Notes: generated from the sequence alone by a model not told the origin. A stretch of 64,000 nt of DNA from UBA7236 sp964463165 (GCA_964463165.1 CAYXBK010000008.1:62001-126000); one strand, 5' to 3'. Positions 1 through 8,094 are shown, numbered from the stretch's first letter. Translations and numbers: made by a program.

Positions 1-1
1 G

Positions 2-190
2 ATCGGATTTACGGTTTTTGCAGCAGCCATGTCTGTTGGTGCAATTTCAGGCGGTGCTTTTAATCCCGCAGTAGGTATCGGACATGATGTTTGGGCGCAA
101 AACTGGAGCGACCTCTGGATTTATATTGTAGGGCCGCTGGTTGGTGCCGCCATTGCAGCAAGTGTATATAAAATGACCAACGACGATTGA
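2..190 (+). CDS. Aquaporin/MIP family channel, C-terminal fragment
   Basis: The window opens inside this gene; only the last 62 codons are present, ending in TGA. The fragment has the motif GGAFNPAVG, which matches the second NPA box of the MIP (aquaporin/glycerol facilitator) family. A hydrophobic segment WIYIVGPLVGAAIAASVY follows and fits the last transmembrane helix. The family forms inner-membrane water or small-solute channels; substrate specificity cannot be judged from this piece. It is read in the same direction as the next gene, but a 94-bp gap with its own promoter-like box separates them. Confidence 0.85.
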   Translation: MGFTVFAAAMSVGAISGGAFNPAVGIGHDVWAQNWSDLWIYIVGPLVGAAIAASVYKMTNDD

Positions 191-243
191 TTTTCAGGAA
201 TGACGGAAAACTTACCGATCATCCCGAAAATTTGAGATATATT

Positions 244-251
244 TATATTTG
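244..251 (+). promoter_or_regulatory. -7 box TATATTTG of a Bacteroidota promoter
   Basis: An exact match to the Bacteroidota -7 consensus TAnnTTTG lies 33 bp before the ATG at 285, giving an AU-rich leader of about 25 nt. No convincing -33 TTTG was found at the usual spacing. Confidence 0.5.
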
Positions 252-284
252 TATTTTAAATCATAAACAATAAATAGATAAAGT

Positions 285-1205
285 ATGAAACTACGTTTAC
301 TTGGATTAGCAACCTGCGTTATATCAACCAGTGCAATCTTCGCTCAATTACCTAACGGCGATATGGAAACATGGAGTGTTTACACTTCTCCGGTTCCGCC
401 AAATATCACTTGTGATTATCCGAATGGATGGGATACGCCTGATAAAATCGGATCAGATCTGGGGTTGACTGATCATGTAACTGAAAAAGAGAGTTCTAAT
501 GTGCATGGTGGCGCATTGTCGGCGAAAATGACAACAAAACACCTTCTTGTAATTCCACCGGCAACATTTCTTGATGTGCCGGGAACAATTACAACCGGCG
601 TTATCGGTTTCGATTTTGTAACATTTACACCTTCCGTTTCAGGCGGTGCTCCTGTTACAAGTGTAATTGAATCATTCGACGGATTTTTCCAATATGCACC
701 TGCCGGTCTTGATACGATGAATATTGTTGTATATATGTTCTCAGGTTCAGATACGATCGGTGTTGGTTTGTTCCGCTCAGGCGCTACAGCTGGATGGGAA
801 GAATTCAACTGTCCGATCACTTATTTTACAGCTGATGTTCCGGACGTAATGCAAATCATTATTACCTCTTCAGGAAGTTTTGATTCACCTGCAGAAGGTT
901 CTGTTTTATATGTTGATGATATGTCGGTTACCGGCGGTATCAATGTTGAAGAATGGACTTCACTCGGGCTCAAGCCAAATGTGTTCCCTAATCCGGCAAC
1001 AGATCATATTAATATTAATAACCCGGCTTCAAATGATGTGCTGATGGAAGTTTATAACCTGCAGGGTCAAAGAGTGGATATTCTTACATTACAACCTGAA
1101 ATGAACGGCATTAATTTATCTGCTTATGCCAGCGGCATTTATACTTTCCGTTTATTGGACAACGGTGTTCAGGTGTATGGAGGTAAATTTAAAGTAGCCA
1201 AATAA
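285..1205 (+). CDS. Secreted T9SS type A sorting-domain protein
   Basis: The protein has 306 residues. Residues 1-20 form a Sec signal peptide ending at FAQ. The middle (about 21-220) is a predicted beta-rich region that starts LPNGDMETW and includes PNGWDTPD, resembling the carbohydrate-binding-like/PCMD domains of Bacteroidota surface proteins; the assignment is tentative. Residues from about 228 to 306 form a T9SS type A sorting domain: FPNPATDHI, then YNLQGQRV, then YASGIYTFRL, and a basic end. The protein should cross the outer membrane by the type IX system and be released or surface-anchored. Ligand unknown. The gene has its own promoter-like box and terminator, so it is probably monocistronic. 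Confidence 0.85.
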   Translation: MKLRLLGLATCVISTSAIFAQLPNGDMETWSVYTSPVPPNITCDYPNGWDTPDKIGSDLGLTDHVTEKESSNVHGGALSAKMTTKHLLVIPPATFLDVPGTITTGVIGFDFVTFTPSVSGGAPVTSVIESFDGFFQYAPAGLDTMNIVVYMFSGSDTIGVGLFRSGATAGWEEFNCPITYFTADVPDVMQIIITSSGSFDSPAEGSVLYVDDMSVTGGINVEEWTSLGLKPNVFPNPATDHININNPASNDVLMEVYNLQGQRVDILTLQPEMNGINLSAYASGIYTFRLLDNGVQVYGGKFKVAK

Positions 1206-1225
1206 TTTGATTGTATGGTACAACT

Positions 1226-1260
1226 AAAACCCCCGTTCGCAATTGTGAACGGGGGTTTTT
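1226..1260 (+). terminator. Rho-independent terminator
   Basis: The sequence AACCCCCGTTC pairs with GAACGGGGGTT around an 8-nt loop and is followed by a T-run. It ends the T9SS gene and may also serve the convergent hsp20 gene, because the left arm is preceded by AAAA. Confidence 0.9.
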
Positions 1261-1292
1261 CATTACCCTTTAAACCACTATCTGACACTTTA

Positions 1293-1727
1293 TTATTTGA
1301 TTTCAATTCTTTTTACGCCGGTTGCCTGATTCATTTCTTTTTTTGGCAACACTAAATGCAAAATGCCGTTTTCATATTGTGCATCGATTTTTTCTGCATC
1401 CACATTTTCAGGAATTGAGAACATGCGTTCGAAACGGCCGTAAGAAAATTCTTTTCTTGTGAAGTTTTTTTCCTTCACTTCATTGCTTACTTCTTTTTTG
1501 CCGGATACTTTTAAATAATCCTTTTCTGTTTCAATTGTAAAATCTTTTTTGTCGAAACCCGGAACGGCAAATTCCAGTGTAAATTCTTTTTCAGTTTCAG
1601 ATACGTTTACTGAAGGAGTAAAATTGCCGCCATCTTCCATGAACTTTTCAGGAATGCGGTTGAAGAAATCCTCAAATGCATTGAATAATACAGGGATTCC
1701 ATTCGGACGACGTCTTACAGTTATCAT
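1293..1727 (-). CDS. Small heat-shock protein, Hsp20/alpha-crystallin family
   Basis: The 144-residue protein has the usual bacterial small-HSP length. It has an N-terminal arm (1-35, with PNGIPVLFNAFEDFF), an alpha-crystallin domain (about 38-135) with AVPGFDKKDF and the diagnostic GILHLVLPKK, and a short tail ending RIEIK that can act as an I-x-I anchor. ATP-independent holdase chaperones of this kind bind unfolding proteins in the cytoplasm. It is convergent with the upstream T9SS gene and is followed on its own strand by no close partner. No heat-shock (CIRCE-type) operator was seen in front of it. Confidence 0.95.
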   Translation of the reverse strand: MITVRRRPNGIPVLFNAFEDFFNRIPEKFMEDGGNFTPSVNVSETEKEFTLEFAVPGFDKKDFTIETEKDYLKVSGKKEVSNEVKEKNFTRKEFSYGRFERMFSIPENVDAEKIDAQYENGILHLVLPKKEMNQATGVKRIEIK

Positions 1728-1876
1728 AATTGTTTTGTTTTTTTGTTATGATCTGAATTCGTCAAACCATATTCCAACGGTTTATTTCTGACAGAATGTT
1801 CAGGAAATGTAATATGCGAAAGACAAAATTTCAGAAGAGATAAATTAATTTGAATATTTTGTCATGAAATTGCTTA

Positions 1877-2383
1877 TCAGGAAGGAATTTTACCTCGTAA
1901 TCCTAATTCAATTACTTCAGGTTTTTCAATTTTTCCGCCGTTGATTTCGAAACGGATCATCGTGCGCATTTTATGAAAGCCATAAATTCCGGCGGCACCC
2001 GGATTCATACAAAGCATATTATATTTCTGGTCACGCATTACTTTTAAAATATGCGAATGGCCGCAGATGAAAACTGCAGGCGGTTTGATTTCCAGGATAT
2101 CTTTTACACGCTTTTCATAATGTCCGGGATAACCACCAATATGCGTCATCCAGATATCAAGACCGTTAATTCCAAACCTGTTATCCAATGGAAAAACATT
2201 TCGTATATCTCTTCCGTCTATATTTCCCCAAACGCCGCGAACTGGTTTTATTTTTTGGATTTTTTCCGCCAGTTCCAGCGTCCCGAAATCACCGGCATGC
2301 CATATTTCATCGGCATTGTTTACATGCGATAGCATTGCATCATCCAGGTAACCATGTGTGTCGGAGAGAAGTAGAATTTTCAT
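1877..2383 (-). CDS. Metallophosphoesterase, YfcE/MJ0936 family
   Basis: The 168-residue protein has the complete calcineurin-like metal site: D8 and H10 (DTHG), D32 (HAGD), N54 (GNID), H81 (THIGG) and the GHSH motif at 108-111. Family members are cytoplasmic Mn/Ni-dependent phosphodiesterases; the physiological substrate is not known. It starts about 110 bp upstream of the end of miaA on the same strand, with a repeat-rich spacer between them. The first gene of the leftward run (dapD, cca, miaA, this gene) is far enough away that co-transcription is possible but not certain. Confidence 0.93.
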   Translation of the reverse strand: MKILLLSDTHGYLDDAMLSHVNNADEIWHAGDFGTLELAEKIQKIKPVRGVWGNIDGRDIRNVFPLDNRFGINGLDIWMTHIGGYPGHYEKRVKDILEIKPPAVFICGHSHILKVMRDQKYNMLCMNPGAAGIYGFHKMRTMIRFEINGGKIEKPEVIELGLRGKIPS

Positions 2384-2386
2384 ACA

Positions 2387-2411
2387 AAGAATCAGGAATC
2401 AGGAATCAGGA
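2387..2411. repeat. Short tandem repeat, unit GAATCAG
   Basis: Between the phosphoesterase and miaA the unit GAATCAG(GA) is repeated three times in a row. Similar degenerate TCAGGA/TCCTGA tracts lie at about 27675-27720, 31232-31257, 31730-31765 and 45510-45560, always between genes. Confidence 0.6.
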
Positions 2412-2433
2412 TTGCTGGCGCAGCAACCCCGAA

Positions 2434-2475
2434 CCTGCCGGCAAACGCACTGGGCGTGTGCTGCGGCAGGCGGGC
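2434..2475. repeat. Palindromic repeat, same family as the insert at 45025-45066
   Basis: The arms CCTGCCG (2434-2440) and CGGCAGG (2464-2470) form a hairpin, followed by CGGGC. The whole unit aligns by eye, with a few small differences, to the reverse complement of the two elements inside the 45-kb repeats. The surrounding sequence (accccgaa ... ctcagaaccc) looks like one low-complexity spacer that was interrupted by the unit. Confidence 0.6.
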
Positions 2476-2489
2476 TCAGAACCCTGAAC

Positions 2490-3416
2490 TCAAAACCCCG
2501 AACCCTGCACTTTTGAATTTATAAATTTTAAAATTAAAGAAATATCTTTTGGATCAAAATAACTGTATTCCGGATCTTTTTTAAACCAGGTGATCTGGCG
2601 TTTAGCATAATTTCTTGTATGCTGTTTAATCAATTGTTTTGCTGTTCCCAAATCAATTTTATTTTCAAAATGCTGAAACAATTCTGTATACCCGACTGTT
2701 TGCAAAGCGTTCAATTCTTTAAATGGAAATAATTGTTTTGCTTCTTCCAATAATCCATTCGCAAACATTTCATCCACCCGCCTGCCAATTCTTTGATATA
2801 ATTCATTCCGGTCTACATTGAGGCAAATTTTTATCGGAATGAAATTGCGTTTTGCTTTTTCATTTTTATGGAAAGATGAAAATGGTTGTCCGGTAGAGAT
2901 ACAAACCTCAAGCGCACGCATCAATCGCTGGGGATTATTTATATCAGAAACCGAATAATATGCGGGGTCTTTTTCTTTTAATAAATCCTGCAATGCTAAT
3001 ATTCCTTTTTGTTCGAAAATGAATTTCAATTGTTTTCGCACTTCAGGATCCACCTGCGGAAGTTCATCTAATCCATCAGTAATTGCTTTTATAAATAATC
3101 CCGAGCCCCCGCAAAGAATTACAATATCATGCTTCAAATAGAATTGATCGAGGAATTGCAAAACATCTGTTTCATATTTGCCGACATCATATGCATCTTG
3201 AACAGAAAGGGAATTAATGAAATGATGCGGCACTTCTTTTAATTGTTGTGGAGATGGTTTTGCTGTTCCGATATTTAATTCTCTATAAAATTGCCTTGCA
3301 TCGGCAGAAATAATTTCCGTATTAAAATGTTTTGCGAGCTGAATTGCAATATCCGTTTTTCCGGTTGCTGTGGCTCCGGCGATTATGATGAGATATTTTG
3401 GTTTTGAGGAATTCAT
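2490..3416 (-). CDS. miaA: tRNA dimethylallyltransferase MiaA
   Basis: The 308-residue protein is full length for MiaA. It transfers a dimethylallyl group to N6 of A37 in tRNAs that read UNN codons. Visible features are the P-loop GATATGKT (14-21), the DARQFYRELNIGTAKP block (residues 39-54) that binds the substrate base, the RLMRALEV helix and the C-terminal RNYAKRQITWFK signature. It lies 82 bp downstream of cca on the same strand, so two tRNA-maturation genes are adjacent. The spacer holds a 13-bp inverted repeat. Confidence 0.97.
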   Translation of the reverse strand: MNSSKPKYLIIIAGATATGKTDIAIQLAKHFNTEIISADARQFYRELNIGTAKPSPQQLKEVPHHFINSLSVQDAYDVGKYETDVLQFLDQFYLKHDIVILCGGSGLFIKAITDGLDELPQVDPEVRKQLKFIFEQKGILALQDLLKEKDPAYYSVSDINNPQRLMRALEVCISTGQPFSSFHKNEKAKRNFIPIKICLNVDRNELYQRIGRRVDEMFANGLLEEAKQLFPFKELNALQTVGYTELFQHFENKIDLGTAKQLIKQHTRNYAKRQITWFKKDPEYSYFDPKDISLILKFINSKVQGSGF

Positions 3417-3460
3417 TTTAGTATAAAATTCGACCGAGCGGCTTTTTCTTTCAAAAAGAC

Positions 3461-3505
3461 AACCTAACAGGTTTTCCTGTTACGAAAGAAAGAACCTGTT
3501 AGGTT
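3461..3505. repeat. Inverted repeat AACCTAACAGGTT ... AACCTGTTAGGTT
   Basis: Two perfect 13-nt arms (3461-3473 and 3493-3505) are separated by 19 nt. The right arm covers the stop codon of cca. There is no long T-run on either strand, so it is not a standard intrinsic terminator. It may instead be a small dispersed palindrome or an mRNA 3'-end stabiliser. Confidence 0.65.
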
Positions 3506-4944
3506 GAATTTAATCCGAGTTCTTTTCCTTTTTCAAGCATGAGTTGATATGCCGATTCATAATCATTTGAAATAATTCCATCCAGAATTGATTCCCGCAC
3601 AAATTCTTTTATTATTCCAACTTCCCGTCCGGGTTTTAAATGAAAGGTTTGCATAATTAATTCACCGGAAATGGGCGGCTGAAAATTCCGGATATGATCC
3701 CGCTCTTCCACATCTTTTAATTTCTGTGAAACCAGATCGAAATTTTCTTTATAGCGTTTTACTTTCTGCCTGTTTTTCGTAGTGATGTCTGCATGGCAGA
3801 GTTTCATCAGGCTTTCAAGATCATCACCTGCATCAAATAATAATCTGCGAATTGCCGAATCGGTTACATTTTCTTTTGTAAGGGAGATGGGCCTTAAATG
3901 CAATAAAACCATTTTCTCCACGAATTTCATTTTATCATCCAATGGCAGTTTCATGCGGTGAAATATTTTTTTCACCATTCGAGCACCCACCACTTCATGT
4001 CCATGAAATGTCCATCCTTGCTTCTCAAAATATTTTTTGGTTTGGGGTTTTGCAATATCATGCAATACCGCGGCCCAGCGCAACCATAAATCGTTTGTAT
4101 GCAGGCTGATATTGTCGACAACTTCCAGTGTGTGAAAAAAATTATCTTTATGTCCGCGGCCATCGAGCATATCAACGCCCACTAATTTCACCATTTCCGG
4201 AAAAATATAATCCAGCAAACCGGTATCATATAATAAATAAAAACCGACGGAAGGAAAAGGGGAGAGGATGATTTTATTCAGTTCATCGGTGATGCGTTCC
4301 TGTGAAATGATTTTGATGCGTTCCGCAGATAATTTTATTCCTTCTAATGTTGCATCATCGATCTGAAAATTTAATTGTGTCGCAAACCGGATGGCACGCA
4401 TCATACGCAATGGATCATCCGAAAAAGTAATTTCAGGTGCAAGTGGTGTGCGGATTGTTCTTTCTTCCAGATCCTGCAATCCGTTAAACGGATCGATCAG
4501 TAAACCATAATTCTTTTTATTTAAAGAAATTGCCAATGCATTGATTGTAAAATCCCGGCGGTTCTGATCATCTTCCAATGTCCCGTTTTCAACAACAGGT
4601 TTGCGTGAATCATGGTGATAAGATTCTTTTCGTGCGCCCACAAATTCAATATCGAGATCCTGATACGTAAAATGCGCCGTTCCGAAATTTTTAAATTCAG
4701 ATACTTTCGGTTTGCCGGGTAATTTATTTGCAACTGCATTTGCCAATTCAATGCCGCTGCCTACACAAACAAAATCAATATCTTTTTTAAAATCGCGGTG
4801 CAATAATTTATCACGCACAAATCCACCAACGATATAACATGGATAATTTAATTTTTCAGCAGTGGTTGAAATTAATTCAAACAGCATTACTTCTTCCTGA
4901 GAAAAATCAAATTCTGATAATATGTTTGCAGACGATGAATACAT
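3499..4944 (-). CDS. cca: CCA-adding tRNA nucleotidyltransferase with HD domain
   Basis: The 481-residue protein has a class II nucleotidyltransferase head with GGFVRDKLL and the DID metal-binding pair. A neck with DDPLRMMRAIRFATQL follows, and then an HD phosphohydrolase domain (FFHTLEVVD, LHDIAKP, FHGHEVVGARM). The family builds or repairs the 3' CCA end of tRNAs; some Bacteroidota members could be poly(A) polymerases, which cannot be told apart by eye. Context supports tRNA maturation: miaA lies next door, and the tRNA-His of this window is not followed by a full encoded CCA. dapD ends 50 bp upstream on the same strand. Confidence 0.93.
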   Translation of the reverse strand: MYSSSANILSEFDFSQEEVMLFELISTTAEKLNYPCYIVGGFVRDKLLHRDFKKDIDFVCVGSGIELANAVANKLPGKPKVSEFKNFGTAHFTYQDLDIEFVGARKESYHHDSRKPVVENGTLEDDQNRRDFTINALAISLNKKNYGLLIDPFNGLQDLEERTIRTPLAPEITFSDDPLRMMRAIRFATQLNFQIDDATLEGIKLSAERIKIISQERITDELNKIILSPFPSVGFYLLYDTGLLDYIFPEMVKLVGVDMLDGRGHKDNFFHTLEVVDNISLHTNDLWLRWAAVLHDIAKPQTKKYFEKQGWTFHGHEVVGARMVKKIFHRMKLPLDDKMKFVEKMVLLHLRPISLTKENVTDSAIRRLLFDAGDDLESLMKLCHADITTKNRQKVKRYKENFDLVSQKLKDVEERDHIRNFQPPISGELIMQTFHLKPGREVGIIKEFVRESILDGIISNDYESAYQLMLEKGKELGLNST

Positions 4945-4994
4945 AGTTGGTTTCTGGCTGCCGGCTGCAGTAGCTAGCGGCCAGAAGCTTGTTT

Positions 4995-5810
4995 TTAGAC
5001 TGCTACCGAATTATCCCTCAGCGCTTCATTCAAACTTGTTTTTTTATCTGTGCTTTCTTTTCGTGTGCCGATTATTAAAGCACATGGAACCTGGAATTCA
5101 CCGGCAGGAAATTTTTTTGTATATGATCCGGGAATTACAACACTGCGTGCAGGAACTCTTCCTTTATATTCAACCGGATTTTCTTTTGTTACGTCAATTA
5201 TTTTTGTTGATTGAGTAAGCACCACATTTGCGCCAAGTACGGCTTCTTCTTCAACCAATACACCTTCAACAACAATACAACGTGAACCGATAAAACAATT
5301 GTCTTCAATAATTACCGGACTTGCCTGAACGGGTTCAAGTACGCCACCGATTCCGACACCACCGCTGAGATGTACATTTTTTCCGATCTGCGCACAACTG
5401 CCTACAGTTGCCCATGTATCTACCATGGTTCCTTCATCCACGTAAGCACCGATATTTACATAACCCGGCATCACAATACAATTTTTTGCAACAAAAGCAC
5501 CGTAGCGGATTAATCCATGCGGCACCACTCTGATCCCCGCTTCCTTCAAATTTTTTTTCAAAGGTATTTTATCATGAAATTCAAACGGGCCGATTTCAAT
5601 TGTTTCCATTTTCTGAATCGGAAAATATAAGATGACTGCTTTTTTTATCCATTCATGCACCTGCCAGATACCGTTCAATTTTTCGGCAATGCGCATAGCG
5701 CCTTTATCCAAATCTTCAATTACAGTTCTGATCTTTTCTTGTACGGATGAATCGTTTAATAAATTTCTGTCTGACCAGGCCTGTTCAATTATTTCTCTGC
5801 GGTTTTGCAT
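4995..5810 (-). CDS. dapD: Tetrahydrodipicolinate N-succinyltransferase DapD
   Basis: The 271-residue protein (E. coli DapD is 274) catalyses succinyl-CoA-dependent acylation of tetrahydrodipicolinate in lysine/diaminopimelate synthesis. It has an N-terminal helical domain, then a left-handed beta-helix of hexapeptide repeats (VNIGAYVDEGTMVDTWATVG, GVGIGGV, CFIGSRCIVVEGV) and the C-terminal VVIPGSYTKKFP segment. Its start codon is only 27 bp from the start of the divergent SLC13 gene. A TAATTTTG box lies 4 bp before its ATG, which suggests a leaderless or nearly leaderless mRNA. Confidence 0.97.
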   Translation of the reverse strand: MQNRREIIEQAWSDRNLLNDSSVQEKIRTVIEDLDKGAMRIAEKLNGIWQVHEWIKKAVILYFPIQKMETIEIGPFEFHDKIPLKKNLKEAGIRVVPHGLIRYGAFVAKNCIVMPGYVNIGAYVDEGTMVDTWATVGSCAQIGKNVHLSGGVGIGGVLEPVQASPVIIEDNCFIGSRCIVVEGVLVEEEAVLGANVVLTQSTKIIDVTKENPVEYKGRVPARSVVIPGSYTKKFPAGEFQVPCALIIGTRKESTDKKTSLNEALRDNSVAV

Positions 5811-5814
5811 CTGG

Positions 5815-5822
5815 CAAAATTA
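5815..5822 (-). promoter_or_regulatory. -7 box TAATTTTG before dapD
   Basis: Read on the minus strand this is an exact TAnnTTTG box ending 4 bp before the dapD ATG (5810). The transcript would start at, or within a few bases of, the start codon. Confidence 0.55.
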
Positions 5823-5824
5823 AC

Positions 5825-5832
5825 TATCTTCG
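5825..5832 (+). promoter_or_regulatory. -7-like box TATCTTCG before the SLC13 gene
   Basis: This has one mismatch to TAnnTTTG, and 5 bp separate it from the ATG at 5838. It lies back to back with the dapD box, so the two promoters must share or compete for the same DNA. Confidence 0.45.
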
Positions 5833-5837
5833 TTTCG

Positions 5838-7319
5838 ATGCGCAACACAATTAAAATTCTCCTGGGTCCGCTGCTTGCAATTTGTACCGGTTTATTGTTT
5901 TATCAGGGTGGAAATGATGTGGTTGTTTGTAAAACAGCAGCTGTTCTTATTTTAATGGCGTATTGGTGGATGACGGAGGCTGTAAATATTTTTGTTACGA
6001 GTTTATTACCTGTTGTTCTTTTCCCGATTCTTGGAATTATGGGAATTGATACAGTTGCGCCGCAATATATGAAAGATGTTATTTTTTTATATATCGGCGG
6101 ATTCATTCTCACATTTGCAATCGAGCGCTGGGATCTGCACAAACGTTTCTCATTGACAATTCTCATCCGGTTCGGATCATCTCCCGATCGCTTGCTTTTG
6201 GGGTTTATGCTTGCCACTTATTTTATTTCCATGTGGCTGAATAATACTTCCACAACATTAATGATGCTGCCAGTTGCCCTTGCCGTAATTAAACAAATAC
6301 ACGGTGGCGATAATACCAGAAGAACGGGTTTGGCAGCGGCGATCTTACTTGCAATTTCCTATGCATCCACGATCGGCGGTACGGCAACGCTTGTAGGGAC
6401 CTTGCCGAATATGGTTATGAAGAAATTTTACGATGAACATTTTCAGAATGGAGCTGTGCTTGATTTTTCAAACTGGTTTTTATTTGCATTTCCCATGAGT
6501 ATCGTATTGCTCGTCGCCTGTTATTTTGTATTAAAGTTTTTATTGGTAAAAAACAGTGATCATATTCAGCCGGATATAAGTTATTGCAAAGAAGAAGCGG
6601 CGAAACTCGGAAGAATGAGTTTTGAAGAAAAAGCAATTGCAATCATTTTCGGATTTGCAATTATTTTATGGCTCACGCTCGATGATAAAGATATCTGGGG
6701 TGTGCATCTCACAGGATGGAAATCAGTTTTATTAAAGTATAAGATAATTCCGGATGAAAAATTTGTAAATGAAAGTTTTGTTGCGATTTTGATGGGAATG
6801 CTATTGTTTTTCTTTCCGTCTAAAAATAAAAAAGGCGAAAACCTTGTGAGCTGGGATGATGTAAAACGTTTGCCGATCGGCATTTTATTTTTATTCGGCG
6901 GCGGATTTGCACTGGCCAAAGGTGTTGAGGTATCCGGGCTGGGAGACTGGATCGCATTAAATTGCATGGGCCTCCAGATATTGCCTGTTTGGCTGATGAT
7001 ATTGTTGCTTTGTATCATCACAACCATATTTTCAGAATTTGCAAGCAATACGGCAACGGTCAGTTTATTTATGGCAATTCTTCTTCCCGTAATTCCAGCA
7101 ATAGGTGTTGCACCATTATTGATCATGATGCCGGTTACAATCGCAGCAAGTTATTCATTTATGTTGCCTGTGGGCACACCTCCGAATACAATTGTTTTCG
7201 GAACGGAAATGATCAAAGTGAAACAAATGATCCGCGTTGGATTATGGATGGATATGATCGGTGCAATTGTTATTCTTTTATTTATGCTTACTTTGGGAAA
7301 AGGTATTTTCGGGATATAA
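5838..7319 (+). CDS. DASS/SLC13 family sodium-coupled carboxylate transporter
   Basis: The protein has 493 residues from the ATG at 5838. A TTG-initiated extension to 5805 would overlap the dapD start codon and run through the promoter, so it was rejected. It is very hydrophobic, with about 11-14 membrane segments. It carries both hallmark serine-asparagine-threonine-type motifs of the DASS family, NNTSTTLMMLPVA in the first half and SNTATVSLFMAILLP in the second, plus the C-terminal VGTPPNTIVFG. Characterised members import C4-dicarboxylates, citrate or sulfate with Na+. Which of these it carries is not visible. The next gene is convergent, with a 28-bp gap. Confidence 0.92.
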   Translation: MRNTIKILLGPLLAICTGLLFYQGGNDVVVCKTAAVLILMAYWWMTEAVNIFVTSLLPVVLFPILGIMGIDTVAPQYMKDVIFLYIGGFILTFAIERWDLHKRFSLTILIRFGSSPDRLLLGFMLATYFISMWLNNTSTTLMMLPVALAVIKQIHGGDNTRRTGLAAAILLAISYASTIGGTATLVGTLPNMVMKKFYDEHFQNGAVLDFSNWFLFAFPMSIVLLVACYFVLKFLLVKNSDHIQPDISYCKEEAAKLGRMSFEEKAIAIIFGFAIILWLTLDDKDIWGVHLTGWKSVLLKYKIIPDEKFVNESFVAILMGMLLFFFPSKNKKGENLVSWDDVKRLPIGILFLFGGGFALAKGVEVSGLGDWIALNCMGLQILPVWLMILLLCIITTIFSEFASNTATVSLFMAILLPVIPAIGVAPLLIMMPVTIAASYSFMLPVGTPPNTIVFGTEMIKVKQMIRVGLWMDMIGAIVILLFMLTLGKGIFGI

Positions 7320-7347
7320 ATTCAGGCAACATTTTTCTGTAATGGTT

Positions 7348-7929
7348 TTATTTTAGATTTTCAAGCCAGGACATCAGCGTACTTGTTTCGTATGTTACAA
7401 GATCCTGTTCAAACTTTGTAAGAATGGTAATTGCAGCTATTGCTGGAACATCCTGAAAATAATACTGTTCCCAATGCTTTCCGGACTGCACTGCCGGTTT
7501 GGTATCAAGAACTAATAATGGATCTTTAAGATAATGGTTGATAAAATTCTCATATCCGATCAACATGTTTTTCAATTGCAATGCATTGCCTTCAGCTATC
7601 ATGATTTCATTTGTTACACTTTTATCTCCGGCACCTGTTGATTGTTTTTGAATGAGATTTTTTATTGAGTCGATAAAACAGATTATTTCTTCAGTTTTGC
7701 TTTTCAATGAATCGAATGGCAGACTGCTTGTAAACTGAGCGGCATAATCATACATCAATTTATTTTCCTCTTTCATGGGTTTGAGAGAATTGTCAATATT
7801 ATTTGTAATATTTTCAAATGAATGCAAGGCAGAATCACCTTTCTCTTTTGCCTGGTTGCTTTGCCTGCTGTTTACATTGCAGGAAACCGGGAAGGAAAGA
7901 AACAACAGAATGCCGGATAATAAGCGCAT
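7348..7929 (-). CDS. Exported protein resembling the GldM N-terminal periplasmic domain
   Basis: The protein has 193 residues when started at the ATG at 7929. That start gives a clean signal sequence (MRLLSGILLFLSFPVSC, with an imperfect lipobox before C17). A longer frame up to 8034 runs through a REP palindrome and was rejected. The C-terminus (HWEQYYFQDVPAIAAITILT, then KFEQDLVTYETSTLMSWL) resembles the end of the first periplasmic domain of GldM, the type IX secretion motor protein. The other GldM domains and the transmembrane helix are missing. No gldKLMN genes are nearby. The role is unknown; the likeness is an inference from reading, without alignment software. Confidence 0.55.
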   Translation of the reverse strand: MRLLSGILLFLSFPVSCNVNSRQSNQAKEKGDSALHSFENITNNIDNSLKPMKEENKLMYDYAAQFTSSLPFDSLKSKTEEIICFIDSIKNLIQKQSTGAGDKSVTNEIMIAEGNALQLKNMLIGYENFINHYLKDPLLVLDTKPAVQSGKHWEQYYFQDVPAIAAITILTKFEQDLVTYETSTLMSWLENLK

Positions 7930-7964
7930 GATTGTGCAAATAAAACTAAAACTTGCGACTATAA

Positions 7965-8094
7965 CCCACGATTGAAATCGTGGGAATAAAATGTTCGCGG
8001 TTTCATCTTCAACGGTTTCAACCGTTTTTTCCATAACCTATTAAAATGGTTTGTGCTGAATCGCATCCATCAAATCCACGATTGAAATCGTGGG
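7965..8094. repeat. Cluster of REP-like palindromes
   Basis: Two copies of a 19-20-bp palindrome, CCCACGATTGAAATCGTGGG (7965-7984) and a variant beginning TCCACG (8075-8094), frame a different palindrome, AACGGTTTCAACCGTT (8011-8026). This layout is typical of repetitive extragenic palindromes mobilised by RAYT transposases. The core differs from the REPs around the RAYT gene at 26 kb. Confidence 0.8.

Noticed and set aside
5805..5837. TTG-initiated extension of the SLC13 gene
   Set aside because: It runs through the promoter boxes and overlaps the dapD start codon.
7930..8034. Extension of the GldM-like gene to an upstream start
   Set aside because: The extra codons read through a REP palindrome and would hide the signal peptide at 7929.
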